Shown here: positions 17,649-27,500 of the stretch, in pieces
How the letters are laid out: each line of letters opens with the position of its first letter
Numbering within the stretch: position 1 is the stretch's first letter
From: an uncultured Propionibacteriaceae bacterium
Lineage (GTDB): Bacteria > Actinomycetota > Actinomycetes > Propionibacteriales > Propionibacteriaceae
Length of the DNA: 64,000 nt
Reading direction: 5' to 3'
NCBI GenBank assembly: GCA_938012815.1
Contig: CALLVV010000059.1
Span: 16,746-80,745 of the forward strand
Position numbers and translations under genes: made by a program
Notes under the pieces: generated by a model
The model's database searches: none
Seen by the model: the letters and a program-made list of their open reading frames with translations, nothing else
Told to the model about the DNA's origin: nothing

Positions 17649-18437
17649 ATGCGTCTCGCCCTGGCACAGCTCCGTTCCACCATCGATCCCCGGGAAAACC
17701 TGGCGTTGGTCACCGACGCGGCCAGCCGCGCCGCCCGCGGTGGGGCCGACGTGGTGGTGTTCCCGGAAGCCACCATGTGTTCCTTCCTCCGGGCACCCAC
17801 CCAGGTCGCCGAGGCCTTCGACGGGCCCTGGGCCTCGGCCGTGCGACGCCTGGCCGGTGACCTCGGGATCACCATCATTGCGGGCATGTTCACCAAGGCG
17901 CCCGGCGCCCGGGTGCACAACACACTCCTGGCGACGGGCGAATCCGAGGGTCGCTACGACAAGATCCATCTTTTCGACGCTCTCGGTCAACGCGAGTCAG
18001 AAACCGTCGCACCGGGGCTGCGGTCGACGTCGATCGAGGTCGCCGGGCACGGGCTGGGGCTGGCCATCTGTTACGACGTGAGGTTTCCCACCCATTTCAT
18101 CGACCTGGCGCTGGGAGGAGCAACGGTCATGGTGGTGTGCGCATCCTGGGCGCCCGGCCCGGGGAAGCTGCACCAGTGGCGAACTCTGACGACGGCCAGG
18201 GCGATGGATTCCGTCTCTTTCGTGGTCGCGGTGGATCAGGCGCTCCAAGGCGATGCGGAGGCCCCCGGCGGCCCGACGGGCATCGGCCACTCGATGGCGG
18301 TGGATCCCACCGGGCGGGTCCTGCTGGAGCTGGGCGCGGAACCCGATCTGGCCTTCGTCGATGTCGATCCGGAGCGGGTCGCCGTTACTCGTGAGACACT
18401 TCCGGTGCTCGACGAGAACCGGCTCCGGTCGCTGTGA
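17649..18437 (+). CDS. nitrilase-superfamily amidohydrolase
   Basis: 262 residues, one carbon-nitrogen hydrolase domain. The Glu-Lys-Cys triad is complete: E40 (VFPEATMC), K105 (YDKIHLFD) and C141 (AICYDVRFP). The DVRFP context matches the omega-amidase/NIT1-2 branch that hydrolyses deaminated glutathione or alpha-ketoglutaramate-type amides. It is divergent from the nucleotidase gene with a 97-bp shared promoter region. Exact substrate not determinable. Confidence 0.92.
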   Translation: MRLALAQLRSTIDPRENLALVTDAASRAARGGADVVVFPEATMCSFLRAPTQVAEAFDGPWASAVRRLAGDLGITIIAGMFTKAPGARVHNTLLATGESEGRYDKIHLFDALGQRESETVAPGLRSTSIEVAGHGLGLAICYDVRFPTHFIDLALGGATVMVVCASWAPGPGKLHQWRTLTTARAMDSVSFVVAVDQALQGDAEAPGGPTGIGHSMAVDPTGRVLLELGAEPDLAFVDVDPERVAVTRETLPVLDENRLRSL

Positions 18438-18470
18438 CGTTGCTCCCAGAGGGGCCCGTCCCGGGTTTCA

Positions 18471-19121
18471 TCAGTTCTCCACGAGCCCGTTCTGGTAGGC
18501 CAGGATCACGAGCTGGGCGCGGTCGCGGGCACCCAGTTTGGTCAACAGCCTGGAGACGTAGCTCTTCACCGTCGCGGGCGAGAGCGAGAGTTCCTCCGCA
18601 ATTTCGAGATTGCTCAGGCCCTGCGCGATCAGACGGAGCAGTTCCTGGTCCTTCTCGGGCAGTTCGCTGATGGCCTTCGACGGACGATGTCCTCGCTCAT
18701 AATTGGTCAGGACCCGGGTGATGAGGCTGGGTGAGAGCATGGACTCACCGAGGTGAACCTGCTGGATGGCGTGCATGATCTCGCCACGGGAGCTGGTTTT
18801 GAGCAGGAAACCGGCAACCCCTGCACGCAGCGCATCGTGGAAGGTGTAGTCGTCCTCCAACGAGGTGAGCGCGATGACACGGGCTCGGAGTCCCAGGTCG
18901 ACGATCTGTCGGGTGGCATGGATGCCGTCGAGCACCGGCATGCTGATGTCCATCAGGATCACATCGGGGTCGAGGCGCTTGGCAGTGGAAACGGCCGTCA
19001 GCCCGTTCGCGGCCGCCCCGACCACGACGATCCCGGGCATGGCGTCCACTATGCGTTGGATGCGGGCGCGCACCTGGTCGTGGTCTTCAGCGATCAGAAC
19101 ACGGATCTCGGCTTCGTTCAT
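18471..19121 (-). CDS. NarL/LuxR-type response regulator
   Basis: 216 residues from MNEAEIRVLIAEDH; ATG 19130 is an alternative three codons upstream. The receiver domain has the acidic pair E12/D13 and the phospho-acceptor D58 in LMDISMP. The C-terminal LuxR helix-turn-helix (LIAQGLSNLEIAEELSLSPA) binds DNA. It is transcribed away from a short secreted-peptide gene and the cognate kinase, which lies about 0.7 kb to the right on the other strand. It probably controls the neighbouring biosynthetic cluster or the peptide gene (inference from proximity). Confidence 0.93.
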   Translation of the reverse strand: MNEAEIRVLIAEDHDQVRARIQRIVDAMPGIVVVGAAANGLTAVSTAKRLDPDVILMDISMPVLDGIHATRQIVDLGLRARVIALTSLEDDYTFHDALRAGVAGFLLKTSSRGEIMHAIQQVHLGESMLSPSLITRVLTNYERGHRPSKAISELPEKDQELLRLIAQGLSNLEIAEELSLSPATVKSYVSRLLTKLGARDRAQLVILAYQNGLVEN

Positions 19122-19210
19122 GTCACACAATCTAGTCGTTCGCCCCGGACCGTCTGCCGCGTCGATCTCCCAAAGTTGACGTACGCGTGCCTTGATGCGA
19201 CGGGTCGGGT

Positions 19211-19224
19211 TTGATTGGGATCAA
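19211..19224. promoter_or_regulatory. inverted repeat in AT-rich divergent region
   Basis: TTGAT (19211-19215) and ATCAA (19220-19224) flank a 4-base spacer. They lie in the unusually AT-rich gap between the response-regulator gene and the peptide gene. It could be a binding site for the LuxR-type regulator. The half-sites are short, so chance is possible. Confidence 0.3.
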
Positions 19225-19332
19225 CAAAAACAGTCCACACCGAATCAATAGTGAAAAGGGACCTTCCATTCTCCGTTTCGGGGACTGCTTACTGAAATTT
19301 AATCTTTACCCCTGTTCAAAGTAGAGCATACC

Positions 19333-19509
19333 ATGAAGCACAAGATCACGATCGCCCTCGCAGCCATGTTCACCCTCGCGACGCCCCTACTCACTCTCCC
19401 GGCCGAGGCCAGCACGACGCCCATCACCACTGCCTCCAAGACCATTCCTCCGACCAGCGCCGCCCCCGCATCCAATTTCCTCTGCCACATCTGGAGGGGT
19501 TACTGCTGA
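19333..19509 (+). CDS. short secreted peptide precursor, C-terminal Cys-bounded octapeptide
   Basis: 58 codons. The N-terminus MKHKITIALAAMFTLATP has a Lys-rich start and hydrophobic core, and PAEA before Ser is a clean signal-peptidase site near residue 26. The predicted mature chain is a Thr/Pro/Ala-rich linker of about 20 residues ending in SNFLCHIWRGYC. The two cysteines bound an eight-residue segment that a disulfide could cyclise. Nearly every third base is G or C, as in real genes here. It lies between a response regulator and a histidine kinase, the arrangement expected for a peptide pheromone or sensed effector. No strong ribosome site is visible. Bacteriocin activity is the main alternative. 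Confidence 0.6.
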   Translation: MKHKITIALAAMFTLATPLLTLPAEASTTPITTASKTIPPTSAAPASNFLCHIWRGYC

Positions 19510-19540
19510 AGTCAATGAGGCTTGTTCACAGCCTCTCCGA

Positions 19541-19710
19541 AGCCGGTTGAGCCGGACCGCGACGAAGGAGTGGTCCACCTCGAAACCACCCGGCAGCCGC
19601 ACAGCAGAGGCCGCTGCAATTCCTTGGACGTGGTCGCCGGGGGTTTCGACACGGTCAGTTCGCAGAGCGAGCAGACCGGCTCAACCAGCTTCCGCTCCTC
19701 GAAACCTTGA
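19541..19710. repeat. intergenic repeat element with inverted ends
   Basis: GGTTGAGCCGG (19545-19555) and CCGGCTCAACC (19676-19686) bound an element that also carries two copies of CCTCGAAACC (19578-19587, 19700-19709). The same GGTTGAGCCGG core forms the hairpin at 59984-60033. The layout is that of a small non-coding repeat (REP/MITE-like) dispersed in this lineage. Confidence 0.6.
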
Positions 19711-19807
19711 CCACAACCCCTCACCTGCGCCCCCCGACCAGAAGAATGTGCCGACGGGTACCTCACCCGTGAATAAGCCTCAATGGCACAGCTGTATCAT
19801 TTGACGG

Positions 19808-20935
19808 GTGAAGTTGCGACGCGCCCGTCTGACCCTCTCCCTCATCAAACAACTGCCCGTGGAGCCGGTGATCGGCGTTGCGCTATTCGCAATGACCCTG
19901 GGTACGCCACAGGGCACACCGGGACCGACTTCCACAGGAGTTGCACTGGTGATGGTTGCAGCCTCTTTCTTACTTCCTTGGCAACCATTACCAGCCCTTG
20001 CACTAGCAATGTGCTACTTCGGCTTGTGGAGCACATTCAACATCCCCGAGGTATCCATGAATCTGTGCGGAGGAGCTTTCGTATACAACTGGTTCAAAAA
20101 TCGCCGCACCGGTCGCTGGACACTGGCCATCATCTACCCTTTGTTATTGCTGATCACCTGGGAGATTCGCGACTCGTGGAACGACACTCTAATCAATCTC
20201 ATCTTCTTCACCGGAGTCACTCTGTTCGGAGGTGCCACCGGAGCGATCGCTCACAAGAGGCATGAGACCGAGGAGAAGGCTCACCGGGAAAGCGAGGAGA
20301 CCCTGCGATCGACCCGCCTCCTCATGGCGAGCGAGCTCCACGACAGCGTCGCCCAAACCCAGACCTTGGTGGTGATGAACCTCGAGGACCTCGCGGAGGA
20401 TCCACGTCTTCCCGGGGAACTATCCCCCGATCTTCTCGATGCGCTCGAGTTGTCACGTCGCGCGGCCACCGAACTACGCGCCGCCATGGTGGCTCTTCGA
20501 AACGTAGATCAGGACTTCAGTTCTTTCGGACGCCAGTCGACTCACTCCCTCGACATACAGTTGACCCAGGCATTGAGCGCCCTTCGGGACAACGGATTCA
20601 ATACAGAAACTCATTTCGACATCCCTGGCGGCAAGCTCTCCCCCGACCTCGAATACGGCATTTCCAAGATTTTGGGAGAGCTTGTCGCCAACGTCGTGTG
20701 GCACGGAGCTCCCGGGACGTGCACCATCGAAGCCCGCGAAGACGACGGTTGCGTCATGCTGCGGGTGATCAACGACATCGGCACCGCAGCTCCAGCGAAG
20801 AGCAACGGAGGCCATGGGCTGCTCGGCGTCAAGGAAAGGGTCGATCTGCTGAACGGCACGCATTCCTTCGCCCCCAAGGGACATCAGTGGCATGCCGAGG
20901 TCAGGGTGCCGCTGACCGTCAGAACCGACGGATAG
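19808..20935 (+). CDS. NarL-family sensor histidine kinase
   Basis: 375 residues from a GTG start. The N-terminal about 140 residues hold five or so membrane helices (VIGVALFAMTLG, GVALVMVAASFLL, ALALAMCYFGLW, LAIIYPLLLLITW, LINLIFFTGVTLFG) with little extracytoplasmic loop. A HisKA_3 dimerisation domain follows with the phospho-acceptor H178 in ASELHDSVAQ. The HATPase domain has the N box (ELVANVVWHG) and G box (GGHGLLGVKERVDLL). A membrane-embedded sensor fits a small peptide or lipid ligand. The partner is most likely the regulator at 18471-19121. Confidence 0.93.
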   Translation: MKLRRARLTLSLIKQLPVEPVIGVALFAMTLGTPQGTPGPTSTGVALVMVAASFLLPWQPLPALALAMCYFGLWSTFNIPEVSMNLCGGAFVYNWFKNRRTGRWTLAIIYPLLLLITWEIRDSWNDTLINLIFFTGVTLFGGATGAIAHKRHETEEKAHRESEETLRSTRLLMASELHDSVAQTQTLVVMNLEDLAEDPRLPGELSPDLLDALELSRRAATELRAAMVALRNVDQDFSSFGRQSTHSLDIQLTQALSALRDNGFNTETHFDIPGGKLSPDLEYGISKILGELVANVVWHGAPGTCTIEAREDDGCVMLRVINDIGTAAPAKSNGGHGLLGVKERVDLLNGTHSFAPKGHQWHAEVRVPLTVRTDG

Positions 20936-21546
20936 GTCGAGCACGCGGGAAACACCGTTCGGCGGGACCCTCGGCCCGGAATCCCGAGGCGGGAAATGAT
21001 CACAATTTCAATTGCTCCTCCCTTGCCGAGTTGGACCGGGCACGATCGTCCACCCCGGGAAGCCACCCCGCCCACCCCATCGCACACGCCCCTCACCGCC
21101 GCCCGCGAGGCCGTCAACTTTCGGAGTATTTGCTTTGACGCCGTCCGGACAGCTCCGTAATCTCATGGTCAAGAAATACACATCCAAATGAATCCGGAAG
21201 ACAACTCGACACACCTCGAGCGAGTCTTGTGCAAGCCTGAATGGTACCCACTCTTCTGCCGGATCAACTTCGCGACGGGCAAAGAGGAAACCTACCACTC
21301 AGAACCCGATCGGACAGGAACATCTCTCTCCTGACCGCATATCCGGCGACGGAAGCCTCCGCAGATTCGAGAAGTTGTCGCGCAACGCATCGTCCATGAT
21401 TGATGCACCTGAAAAATCAATCACAATTACAAATGTTTGATGGCTTCCGAGGTCTGACCGCGACGCCACGCCTCGCCTCTCGATCAAACACACCCAGCGA
21501 TTTAGTCATTGAATGTCGCAGACGCCGTTTTAGGAGCTTTTCTCCC
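20936..21546. other. leader/promoter region of the biosynthetic cluster
   Basis: 611 bp between kinase and megasynthase. A weak hairpin (CCTCGG 20969-20974 with CCGAGG 20984-20989) may end the kinase transcript. A 48-codon frame (ATG 21188, TGA 21332-21334) has no ribosome site and no recognised family. The last about 150 bp are AT-rich and carry the ribosome site AGGAG at 21532-21536. The cluster promoter must be here. Confidence 0.6.
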
Positions 21547-24500
21547 ATGACCGAACCCACCCTTCCCATGTCCCCTGCCCAGCAAGGCATGTATTTCGAC
21601 AGCCAGCTTCGACAGTCCGCTGACTATCACATCGCGATTGAGCTGTGCACAGAGCATCTTTCCCGTTCACGTCTGACCCAGGCGGTCAGCGCAGTCGTGG
21701 CGGAACAACCGGCATTGCGCGCGTCAGTCGCCAGAAACGAGTCCGGACCCGTGTACACGATCGCCGAATCGGTCGAGGCACCTGTGCGTCACCACGACCT
21801 GACAGGTGCTGAGGAGAACTTGGACAAGATCTTCCACACGGCCCGGCACACGCCTTTCCAGCTGAACACCGCCCCTCTGTTCCGAGTGGTGGCAGCTCGT
21901 CTGCCCGACGGAGACCGTCTGCTGGTCGTGTGCCACCACCTCATCGCCGACGGACAGTCGGTGAGCATCCTCACCGACCGCATCATCGACTTGGCCCGGG
22001 GAACCCGGGAGATCACCGCATCACGCACCGACCAGGGACTGTTCACCTATCAGAACGGTCAGCTCAGCCGGCCATCGCCCGAGACACTGGCTCGGCGCGA
22101 GAGTTTCTGGTCCGAAAACCTACCCCGCCACCGGATCCCGCAACTCGATCACTGGTTGCTCGCCTCCCCACACGAGGACGCAGCCCGGGAGTTCCGCCTG
22201 ACCGTGCCCCGCGACACCGCCGAAGCCGTCCGCGAAACCGCGCAGGAGGCCGAGGTTTCCGAGTTCACCGTGTATCTGGCGGCCTTCGGAGCACTGCTCG
22301 CGCACTACGCCGGTGAGGACCAGGTCTCCTTCGCGAGTCCCTTCATGGATCGCCCTCACCTGGAGATGGAGAACAGCATCGGTTGTTTCATCCGGACACT
22401 TCCGGTACTGATTGACGTCTCACCCGGTCTGAGGGTCCGCGACCTGCTGGAACGTACGCGTTCCGAGGTGATGGGTCTGTGGCGAAACCTCGACTTCCCG
22501 GTCGCCCGCAAACTGTCGGGGCTGTCAAGTGCAGGCCTGTTCGACATCACCTTCATCCACGACGCCTACCCCGAGCTACCCGAGGGCGTCCGCGCGGCCA
22601 CACATCCCGACGAGGTTCACTTCCCCGGCCGGCTCACCGTGACCATCGAACAGCTCGGGGACAACACCGACATCGTGATCTGGTACAAGGAATCCGCGCT
22701 CACCGCCGAGCGTGCGGCACGGTTCGCCGAACGCCTCCTGGCCCTGATCCAGCAGATCCCCACGCACCTCGACGTACCCGTGACGGAGCTGCAACCCATG
22801 TCCGCCTCCGAGCGCAGCGACCTGCTGGCCGCGTCACGCGCGACCCACTACTTCGACTGGGACCCGACCGACCTGGGTACCCTCTTCCTCAACCGCACGA
22901 ATGCCGATCCGGCACGTGAGACGTGGTTTGACGAGACTCGTGGATACACCAATGCCTGGGCCCATGACGCGGCAGTGCTGGTGCAGCGCCACATCCTTGA
23001 TGCCATCGGGGCGGACAAGCGTCCGGTCGCCGTCCTTCTGCCACGTGGGGCGACCCTGCTGGCGGCCATCCTGGGAACGGTGTTGTCTGGACACCCGTAC
23101 GTTCCCCTGTCCGAGCACATGCCTGCCGCCCGCATCCTGGACATGCTGAGCGACGCCGATGCAGCGGCCGTGATCACCTTCTCGGATCTGGAACTGGAGC
23201 TTCCGGACCAGGTGAAGCGACTCGACCTGGACACCTGTGATGACGTCGCCGCACTGACCGGCGATCACCGCGACACCATCGCCGAAATCCCGGCCCCCGT
23301 CGACAGGGCACCCGAGGACCTGCTCTACATCGAGTACACATCCGGTTCCACCGGCCGCCCCAAGGGCGTGGCGATCACACATGCGAACGTTCAGAACACG
23401 GCGCTGGACCTGGAACGACGATTCCCCCTGGGACGCGACGACGTGTTCCTGCTCAAGACCTCGTTCACCTTCGACATCTTCGGAACCGAGCTCTATGGCT
23501 GGCTCGTCGGTGACGGGCGTCTGGCCATTCTCCCCGTCGGCCAGGAGGGTGACCCACAGGCCTTGGCAAGGGCTGTCCGTACCTACGGCGTGACCCACCT
23601 GAATTCGTCCCCCACCATGCTGCGCGTCCTGCTCGCGACCATCGAGAGCACCGGTCGGCGTCACGATCTCGATGGCCTGACCCATCTGTTCTCTGGCGGA
23701 GAAGCACTGACCCCGGACATCATCGAACGTTTCCACGCCCTGGGACTCCCGTGCACCCTGGAGAACGTCTACGGCCCCACCGAGGCCACCATGTGGGCCA
23801 CCCACACGCGTATCCATCCTGAGGACTCGGTGGCGAACGCTCCCATCGGCACCCCCTTGAACGATTACCGGATCTACATCCTGAATCGTCGGGGCGAGTT
23901 GTGCGGCGCCGACCTGCCCGGCGAGGTCTGCATCGCTGGAGCAGGTGTCGGTGTGGGCTACCTGAACCGCGAGGAACTCACCGCCCGGCAGTTCGTGGAG
24001 AATCCCTTCTTCGACGCGGACATCGATCCCGAGCACATGCGACGCATGTACCGCACCGGCGATCTGGGATTCCTGCGTCCCGACGGTCGTTTCGCGTTCT
24101 CGCGCCGCATCGACCGCCAGGTCAAGGTCGGGGGTCTCCGCGTGGAGCTCGGCGAGATCGAGCAGGCCCTGCATCGCATCGACGGGGTCGTCGAGGCCGC
24201 GGTCCTGGTCGATGATTCGGCGGCGGAACCGCGACTCGCAGGCTTCTACGCGTCCGAATCCCCAATCCCGGCGGACCGGATTCGCGCTTCCCTGGGCAAG
24301 GTGCTGATCTCCCAATTCATCCCATCGGTGCTCATGCAGGTCGATGCCCTGCCGACATCCGCCGCCGGGAAGCTGGATCGCGCCGCCCTGCGCGCACTGC
24401 TCGATCAGCAGAATGACCACACAGATGCTTCCGTCACCACCACGGTTGCCACCCGGCTCGCGGACCTGTGGCAGAACGTACTCGGTCGTCCGATAACCGA

Positions 24501-27500
24501 CCACCACCGCACGTTCTTCGAGGCCGGAGGCACGTCACTGAGCCTGATGCGGTTGCAGCTGCGGCTCCAGGAAACCTTCGGAACCCAGATCGGCATCACC
24601 GATCTGCTCAGCCACCCCACCATCGCGGCCCAGAGCGAGCTGGTGGAGCCCCAGCGGGTTTCGTCCGAGAAATCCACCGGTCCCGCTCACACCCTCGGCG
24701 ACGACATCGCCATCATCGGGATCGGCCTGCAGGTGCAGAAGGCCCAGGACGTGCACGATTTCTGGAAAATTCTGGTCGCCGGCGAGGAAACCATCACCTT
24801 CCATGACGACGATGAACTCCGCCGCCTCGGAGTTCCCGAGCACCAGCTGCGCGATCCCAACTACGTCAAGGCCTCCGGTCGCATCGAGGGAATCGACGAG
24901 TTCGACGACCATCTGTTCCGGATCGCGCCAGCGGAGGTGGACGTCACGTCCCCCCAGCTGCGCCTGCTGTACAAATGTTTCTGGTTGGCCTGTGAGGACG
25001 CGGGCTACGACCCCCGGAAGCTGCCGGGACGAGTGGGAGTCTTCGCGGCGGGCAGCGACGACTTCGAATGGTATCAGCGCACCGTCATGAACCCCGCCTC
25101 GTTCGGGGATGCGTATCAGAACTTCACCCTGGCCACCAACCATTTCCTCAGCACCCGGTTGTCCTACCACTTCGACCTCACCGGCCCCTCGCTGTCGGCC
25201 CTGTCCGGCTGTTCCTCGTCGCTGCTGACGGTGCACCTAGCGGTTCAGGCGCTGCGTTCCGGGGAATGCGACCTGGCAGTGGCCGGCGGCGTCACCGTGG
25301 AGCTGCCCAACGGGGGTGGCTATCAGTGGACTGACGGCATGATGCTGTCTCGCGACGGCCACTGCCGGCCGTTCGACGCCGACGCAAGCGGCACGGTGTT
25401 CTCCAACGGCGCCGCCCTTCTGGTACTCAAACCGTTGACGAGCGCTCGACGCGATGGCGACCCCGTCTACGCCGTCATCAAGGGCTCTGCAAGCGGCAAC
25501 GATGGCCGACGCAAACAGTCCTACACCGCCCCCAGCGAGGACGGGCAGTACGAAACCATCTCCGCCGCCTACCGCACTGCGGGCATCGATCCCGCCACGG
25601 TGAGTTTCGTCGAGGCCCACGGGACCGGGACGCTGCTGGGTGATCCCATCGAGGTGGCCTCGTTGGCACGGGCCTTCTCGACAGCACCGATGGGGAGCTG
25701 CCTGCTCGGCTCGGTCAAGGGCAACATCGGGCACACGGACTCCGCCGCAGGTGCTGTCGGGCTGAGCAAGGTGGCGCTCAGTCTCAAGCACCGGTTGTTT
25801 CCGGGCACCCTCAACTTCTCCCGCCCCAACCCTCACATCGACTTCGAGGCCACACCGTTCGAGGTGTCGTCGACGAACCGTTCCCTGGATGGCGACCAGA
25901 TCCGCGCAGGCATCAATTCCTTCGGAGTAGGAGGCACGAACGTGCACATGATTCTCGACGAGGCACCTGTCCTCCCGGAGACGGACGACCAGCCCCACAC
26001 GTTGCTGCAGTTCTCCGGGGCCAGCCGGGAGGCCATGATCCGCACCGCGAAACGCATCGTGGAGCACGTGGCCGCTGACAACTCGGTGAAACTCGCCGAC
26101 GCCGCCGTCACCCTTCGTTCGCGCGCCGAGCTGCCCCACCGCGGCACCCTGGTGATCTCCCCGGACGAGCCTCGCGACACCGACGCGTGGATCAAACGCC
26201 TGCACCACAGCGAGCTGCCCGCCGAGACATCGCGACCCCGCGTCGCCCTCCTCTTCTCCGGTCAGGGCAACCAGTACCACCGAATGGGCCACGGCCTCTA
26301 CACCAGCGACAGCTCCATCGGAGGGATGTTCCGCGGCTGGATGGACGACCTGATCGACATGCTGCCCCGGGACGATGCCCGCGACTTCCGCGAAGTGCTC
26401 CACACCGGTTCCGACGACGGTCGCATCCACCGCACCGAATGGTCGCAGTTCGCTCTGTTCAGTACCCAGTTCGCGCTGGCGAAGGTCCTCGAATCCTTCG
26501 GGATCGTCCCTGATGTTCTCCTCGGGCACAGCGTCGGCGAGCTGACCGCAGCCGCCCTGGCCGGGGTGTGGGGCCCGGAGGACGCTGCCCGCCTGGTGCG
26601 CGAACGCGGGCTTCTCATGCAGTCCCAGCCTCCCGGGATCATGATTGCCACGCTGGCCCCCGCAGCGCGCGTCGCCGACGCGATCGCAGGAACACCCGAT
26701 GCCTGGGTCTGCCTCGACAACTCGCCCGAACGCTCCGTGGTCGGCATGGCACCACACGCTCTTGATGACGTGTTGGCGAAACTGGATGCCGCGGGCATCA
26801 TCGGCACCCGGCTGCACACGTCCCAGGCCTTCCACACCCCGATGATGGATGCTGCGGCCACCGCTTTCACCGCTGCGGTGGCGAAGGTGACCTCACGGGA
26901 CCCCCGGCTCCCGATCATCTCGAATCGTTCCGGACAGCTCGTGCGTCCCGGCGAGATGACCGAGCCCGGCTATTGGGGTGACCACATAACCGGCGCGGTG
27001 CGGTTCACCGACAGCATCACCACGCTGCTGGCCGACGGGCCGGTGTTGGGAATCGAAACCGGCCCCGGCAACAGCCTGGCCACGTTCGTCGCCCAGGTCG
27101 GCGGCACCGATCGCCAAGTGGTGGGCCTGGTGCGTCACGCAGCCTCCGACGTGGCCGACGAGGCCCATCTGCTGGCCGGGCTGGGGGACCTGTGGATCGC
27201 AGGTCTGCCCCTGGACTGGTCCGAGCACGACACCGGCCATCGCAGGTCGTTGCCCGGATACAGTTTTGACGCCGATCCGCACCCGGTTTCCGGCGGAACC
27301 GCGGCCGTCACCACACCGGTCCGGGAGGAACCGAGATTCGTCCACACCAACCGGCTCGACGCGTTCCGTGACGCCTTCCGTCAGGTGCTGGGTCACGCCG
27401 ACGTGTCTGCCGACGACAACTTCTTCACCCTCGGCGGCGATTCCCTCAAGGCCACCGGCCTGACGGCCCAGCTCAAGGCCCTGCTCGGCGTGGAAGCCAC

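Noticed and set aside
20936..21546. MbtH-like gene ahead of the NRPS
   Set aside because: I looked for the short MbtH pattern (NPFD...WP) and did not find it; the one short frame present does not fit.
22834..24507. 557-codon minus-strand open frame inside the megasynthase
   Set aside because: It is antisense to A1 in high-GC DNA, where the complementary frame is often open; composition is Gly/Val/Gln-rich with no motif.
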